From assembly GCA_002224055.1 (NCBI GenBank), contig AZLU01000089.1:89727-153726 (forward strand): a DNA stretch of 64,000 bases, read 5' to 3'. Origin of the DNA: Pezizomycotina sp. ARF18 (lineage: Eukaryota; Ascomycota). A program made the translations under genes and the position numbers. Positions within the stretch are counted from its first letter, which is position 1. Every line of letters begins with the position of its first letter. The notes beneath the pieces are model-generated. The model was given only the letters and a program-made list of their open reading frames with translations. It did no database searches and was not told the origin of the DNA. Of this stretch, positions 60,282 to 64,000 are shown one piece after another.

Positions 60282-61165
60282 ATGGCGGACACTACTCAAG
60301 CCCCTGCTGCTCAAGAGCCAACAAAGTCCACGTATTTGACGGTGGAGAGACAGGACCCAATGGCTCCTCCAGATTCAGCATTGGACTCAGCGACCGCACC
60401 AGGAAGGTCTTCGAGGAGTACAGTAAGTTCCCTCGGATGAGGTTATACCTCATATCCTCAAAGTCGTAAGTAGTTTTTCACACCATCTTCTACTCGAGAT
60501 GCCTTTCATGTAGATTATAGGTGCAACATAGAAAACTGATAGTATATCTTGGTTCACTACCTACAATAGCGCAAGGAAGCCTGGGAAATCTACCCGTACC
60601 CCTGCCTTCGGCGGTTTTTGCTTCCTCAACTAACAGTCCACGATTCACGTTCTACAAAACCGTAACCGCACCCGTCATCGAGGGTAAAAAAGTCTACTTC
60701 GACTAGGTGTGGCCTCGGTCAGGACCTCCGCGCGCTTGTCCACGACGGCGCGCCCCGCGAGAATCTCTACGCTGCCGACCTTCAAGCCGGCTTCATCAAG
60801 CTCGGCGAGGAGCTTTTCCGCGACGAAGACAACCCCGCCGCGAAATTCTCCGACTTCGACGTCAGACGTTCGACGCTGCCAAAGCTGAGGAGCTAGGGAT
60901 CAAGAACATAGCGGATATCGTCCACATGGGCGCTTTCCTGCATGTATTCACGGCCGAGCAGCAGGTCATTGCGCTCAAGAAGGTTCGAACTACTGTTGAA
61001 AAACGAGGTTGGGTACAGATGATCGGTCGGCAGTTTGGCGATACCACCCGGTGATTGGATGGAAGCAATGGGAAGGCTAGGTTCCACCATAACGAGGAAA
61101 CGTTTAAGGCTTTCTTTGATGACGTGGCGAAACACGGGGACGGAGTGAAGGTGACACTTTCATGA
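60282..61165 (+). CDS. class I SAM-dependent methyltransferase, AusD/Trt5-like
   Basis: This is a cytosolic methyltransferase of about 260-290 residues. It starts MADTTQAPAAQEPTKSTY. Exon 1 ends FEEYSKFP followed by DEVIPHILKV. The intron (60466-60569) has donor GTAAGT. Exon 2 reads RKEAWEIYPYPC, FLNLTVHDSRFYKTV, then motif I CGLGQDLRALVHDGAPREN (with the preceding Leu-Gly hidden by two lost T), LYAADLQAGFIKLGEELFRD, then IADIVHMGAFLHVFTAEQQV, IALKKV and MIGRQFGD, ending HNEETFKAFFDDV. This block order matches fungal methyltransferases such as AusD and Trt5 that methylate meroterpenoid intermediates. Other members of the group have unknown substrates. There is no polyketide synthase, cyclase or P450 nearby in this window, so its pathway is open. 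It lies on the opposite strand to the F-box gene downstream, with convergent ends. Confidence 0.9.
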
Positions 61166-61707
61166 GGGAATGGAGCGATCTAATCAATTAGCGAAGATTT
61201 TTCAAACCAACCAGAGACAAAGCAACTGTTGCTTTTCAAGGCAGAGAGACTAATTAAAGGTTCTGAGCATCTAGAAACTTCGCTTAGACGATCTCCCTCG
61301 GTATCCATATTATTCATGGGAAACGCGATGAATCTATTTGACCGTTTTACAATGATTGTATATATTTCCACATCAGTTTCGAAATCAGTGAGAAGTCTGC
61401 TAGTCCACTAGGACAAGACTTCTGGAGTTAAGCTGCTTTCTGTATTGCAAGAAGATGTATTTACAAAGCTATAGCTCATATTTTTTTTTTTACTTACTGA
61501 ACGCCACGGGCAACCGTGTAAATAGAAACACAGTCGACAAAAAGGAATTACCCAGCTTTGGAAATCTTATCGTGTCCTCAAGAAGCTTGACCTAATCTAT
61601 AGTACGTTTACATACTCAAATCCGACTCTGGGTTATCTGAACTATTGACTGAGTGGCTATGCGATTCGGTAGCAGATAATTCAAGTGAATACATCTCGTT
61701 GTTCAGT
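61166..61707. other. intergenic space between convergent genes
   Basis: This AT-rich sequence lies between the methyltransferase stop and the proposed F-box stop. It contains a poly(T) run near 61482. I see nothing else. Confidence 0.55.
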
Positions 61708-63904
61708 TCACGAGACCTTCTTCGGCTGTAGCTTTGCTGGATATACCAGATGGTATGGAAATTGAAGGTTCCCTTGGGCTGAGTACGATCTCTCGGGATG
61801 CATTGACTTCCCGAAAGCAGCACGTTCATCCTGATAATTGGTGCCCTCTGAATCGCTCCTTCTCGCGTCAGCCAGCCATGCCCTCCATTCTGTTTCCACT
61901 TTGTTATATAAAATCCGATTTTCACGTCGCAGTATCGTCCCTGTCTACTTTTACAACATCCTTTACTGCAATTTGGCCGATGTCTGGTACTCGTCCTCCA
62001 GTATATTCTCTTCGTATACCATCCTGGTCAGTTATTGACAACTCTGAGTCAACGAGCTCAAATGTGGCAGGTCTATCAACGACTGCAGGAACAGCCTTAA
62101 AGTCGTCGATCTTCTCGAGAATAGAAGACGCTGAAGCTCCGAAGACGCAAAGATCGAAACTAAGGTCCCACGCATATAGCCACTCCAACCCTTCAGGTAA
62201 CGTTGCAGCCACTATCTAGCGTCGCGTGCGTAAACTCCGCGTCAAACCCGTAAATGCAACTCGACGAGGAATTATTGGAGCCGTTTTGAGAGCCTACCGG
62301 CCGCGACAGCCATTTCGAAAGCTTCCGCTGTTTCGAGGAATCCTTGGAAGCAGTTGATGCGCTCCAGATACGTCATTGCTTTTTGCAGTCCGTGGGTTGC
62401 ATCTCTAAGATCTAAAAACTGTAGTTCGTCGCACGCCGGGGACGCGAGAGCGCCCTCTACGATCGCCGGACCGCTGGATGTTTAGCCCCAGCTTGCGTAA
62501 CCTGATGCCGCTTATCGAGTGGTTTCCTCCACGCGACTTCGAAAATCTCATTCATCTGCGTCCACGTGATTCCCACCCTAGACCCGTTAAGGTCGGAACG
62601 GTTTCCTGATCCGGCAAATGGTGCACGCTTAACTCCAGCGTCTCCAAGCTCTGCAATCGCCAGATACTGCCCGGCCTCAGCGGCATAGTCTCCCATGGAA
62701 TTTGAGTATGTTAATGCAGATCTTCGCGTCGGGAGGCACTTCCTCGAGTATTGTCGAACAGGTACATTCCGAATTCCTCACGAGTCCCTTTGAAAAATCT
62801 CTTCGGCTCAGGCGGGACGCCGTACTCTTAAGAAGGCCAAATTCGGGGAATTCTCCAGCAGGCGCGGAAGCCAGTAGCGATAGGTAGCGAGGCCCGGGGA
62901 GATCCGTTGCGATTGGAAACGTCAAGGACACAAGCCGCTCGCTACTACGTAATAACGCATCGTCGGGTGGTGTCGTCGTGCAGAAAGAGCCACGTGTTTT
63001 GGGTGGCAGGGGCGCGCGAGAAGGTGCGGCCTTAGAACGCGCCGATATCCTCTAGCTCTATTCAAAAAGTTATGTATATAAAGAAGCTAATTCTCCCCTC
63101 CTCCTTCGGAGGAGGATAGAGTGGATGCTACTTGATTTTACCTATTACTATTACTACATTATACTATCCATTATACAGTGTGTTGCTTTGCTACACTACA
63201 CCCCGACAGTGGAAAGGTAAGTGTGGCAGGGGATTGTGGCCTTAATATACGATCAGCTTTTTCTTTGTTTCGTGGCCGTCCGGCGTTGGCGTGCCGCAGG
63301 GTTCCTGCCCTCGCGAAGTCCATGATCGCCCCGATGAGAAACTGCTTCGCGCCGTCGTCATTGCAGTAGGAAGTCGCCGTCGATGCAATATTCGACAGTA
63401 CCCAGGTTTGGAAACAGCGTGGGGAAGCCGCACACAGTACCCCGCGGCGAAGCGTCTGAAATTTAATGTGTTCAAGCGGCTGCCATCCGCCGATGGTCGC
63501 GCGTTTGAGTAGGAACAAAGCCCTCGGGAAGGGCATGCATGTGCGCCATCGATGCGTCGTCTTATCATGTCTTCGACCCGCTGGATGCTCCGCCCTTCGT
63601 GCTCCTCGTCGCTGAATTCGAGGTATAACCGTCGAGAATAGCGAGGGGTCGTGAGAATACGATACGTCTTGTTTGTGAGGCGTAGGTTGGCGAGTTGAGT
63701 TGCCAAAGCTGTCTTAAAGTCATTAGTCGCAAGCCCGTTTACTGTGGCAACGAAACGTTGCGGACTTTTACCTCTTGCATTCCACGATGGCGGTCAGAAC
63801 CTCGCTTGGTACTGAGCAGCAGGAGCGATTCCTGTTTCATTTGGAGGGAGGTCCTTCTCCCCATCGTAGCCACCTCGACCGCTCCCCCGAGTGTTCGCCA
63901 TGGA
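61708..63904 (-). CDS. F-box protein with leucine-rich region
   Basis: The F-box starts PSEVLTAIVECK (about 63780). A likely intron follows (donor GTAAAAG, branch CTAAT, acceptor TTTAAG near 63707). The frame then continues ALATQLANLRLTNKTYRILT and TPRYSRRLYLEFSDEEHEG, a typical F-box second half. Downstream pieces in changing frames include NTWLFLHDDTTRRCVIT, CTCSTILEEVPPDAKICINI and LEWLYAWDLSFDLCVFGASA, which read like a degenerate LRR fold. The C-terminus probably reads METEWRAWLADARRSDSEG and VYPAKLQPKKVS, stopping at 61708. The first ATG at 63904 (MANTRGSGRG) is a guess. The 2.2-kb span could hide two genes, because the region 62950-63170 is poorly coding and contains a TATA-like sequence. 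Confidence 0.65.
63097..63115. repeat. 8-bp stem, 3-base loop hairpin
   Basis: CCTCCTCC and GGAGGAGG flank a TTC loop. It lies in the poorly coding part of the F-box locus, next to a TATATAAAG-like sequence. Confidence 0.8.
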
Positions 63905-64000
63905 TGTCTCCACCGAGCTCAAGAGTCGGGTCCTGTAAGGCTATGATTTCGAGGCCACTAAGGAGCCTTCGGAGCTGTACTCGGTATTGTGCTTGTGGCA

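Noticed and set aside
1-64000. CRISPR arrays, prokaryotic operons, insertion sequences, origins
   Set aside because: No regularly spaced repeats, transposase motifs or bacterial signals are seen. Introns and gene families show a fungal nuclear genome.

Overview
The window looks like nuclear DNA of a filamentous ascomycete (Pezizomycotina). Introns are short (about 65-105 bp) with GTAAGT-type donors and CTAAC/CTAAT branch sites. Several genes have a TATA box and a CT-rich leader. The gene families are typical of filamentous fungi: two PTH11-like rhodopsin-domain membrane proteins, a GLEYA adhesin, an ABCA-type transporter, several F-box proteins, and proteins with DUF6604, DUF4419 and DUF7029/DUF7223-type domains. 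I could not place it to class or genus.

Layout: 0-2.3 kb, two related F-box genes (the first cut by the window edge). 2.5-7.4 kb, a full-size ABCA-like transporter (-). 11.9-12.8 kb, an Arg/Ser-rich protein (-). 15.3-18.1 kb, a possible small secreted protein, a DUF6604 protein (+) and a converging gene of unknown function (-). 20.9-23.7 kb, a small secreted Cys-module protein (+) and a DUF7029/DUF7223-like secreted protein (-). 25.9-27.0 kb, a PTH11-like protein (+). 27.4-29.2 kb, a multi-exon unknown gene (-). 30.3-31.1 kb, a second secreted Cys-module protein (+). 31.7-33.6 kb, an F-box gene (-). 37.2-40.5 kb, a PTH11-like gene (+) converging on a DUF4419 gene (-). 42.6-43.0 kb, a small secreted repetitive protein with KREEV tandem repeats (-). 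48.3-55.6 kb, a giant GLEYA adhesin (+). 56.6-58.8 kb, two small TATA-driven genes that may be related (+). 60.3-61.2 kb, a SAM methyltransferase (+). 61.7-63.9 kb, an F-box gene (-). The spaces between, up to 5 kb, are AT-rich with scattered homopolymers.

Almost every recognisable gene is broken by single-base frameshifts, yet conserved motifs continue smoothly in the next frame. In the adhesin repeats, neighbouring copies differ by loss of one base, mostly from a short homopolymer run. I read this as an unpolished long-read assembly with deletion errors, not wholesale pseudogenisation, and have annotated the genes across the breaks.

No single operon or biosynthetic cluster is present. The recurring theme is surface and secreted proteins (adhesin, three or four small secreted proteins, a DUF7029-type protein, two putative receptors, a transporter) among fast-evolving F-box genes. 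This would fit a variable, environment-facing region. The least familiar items are the C-x2-C-x-C...W-K secreted module family (20.9 and 30.3 kb), the KREEV-repeat secreted protein (42.6 kb) and the domain layout of the GLEYA adhesin.
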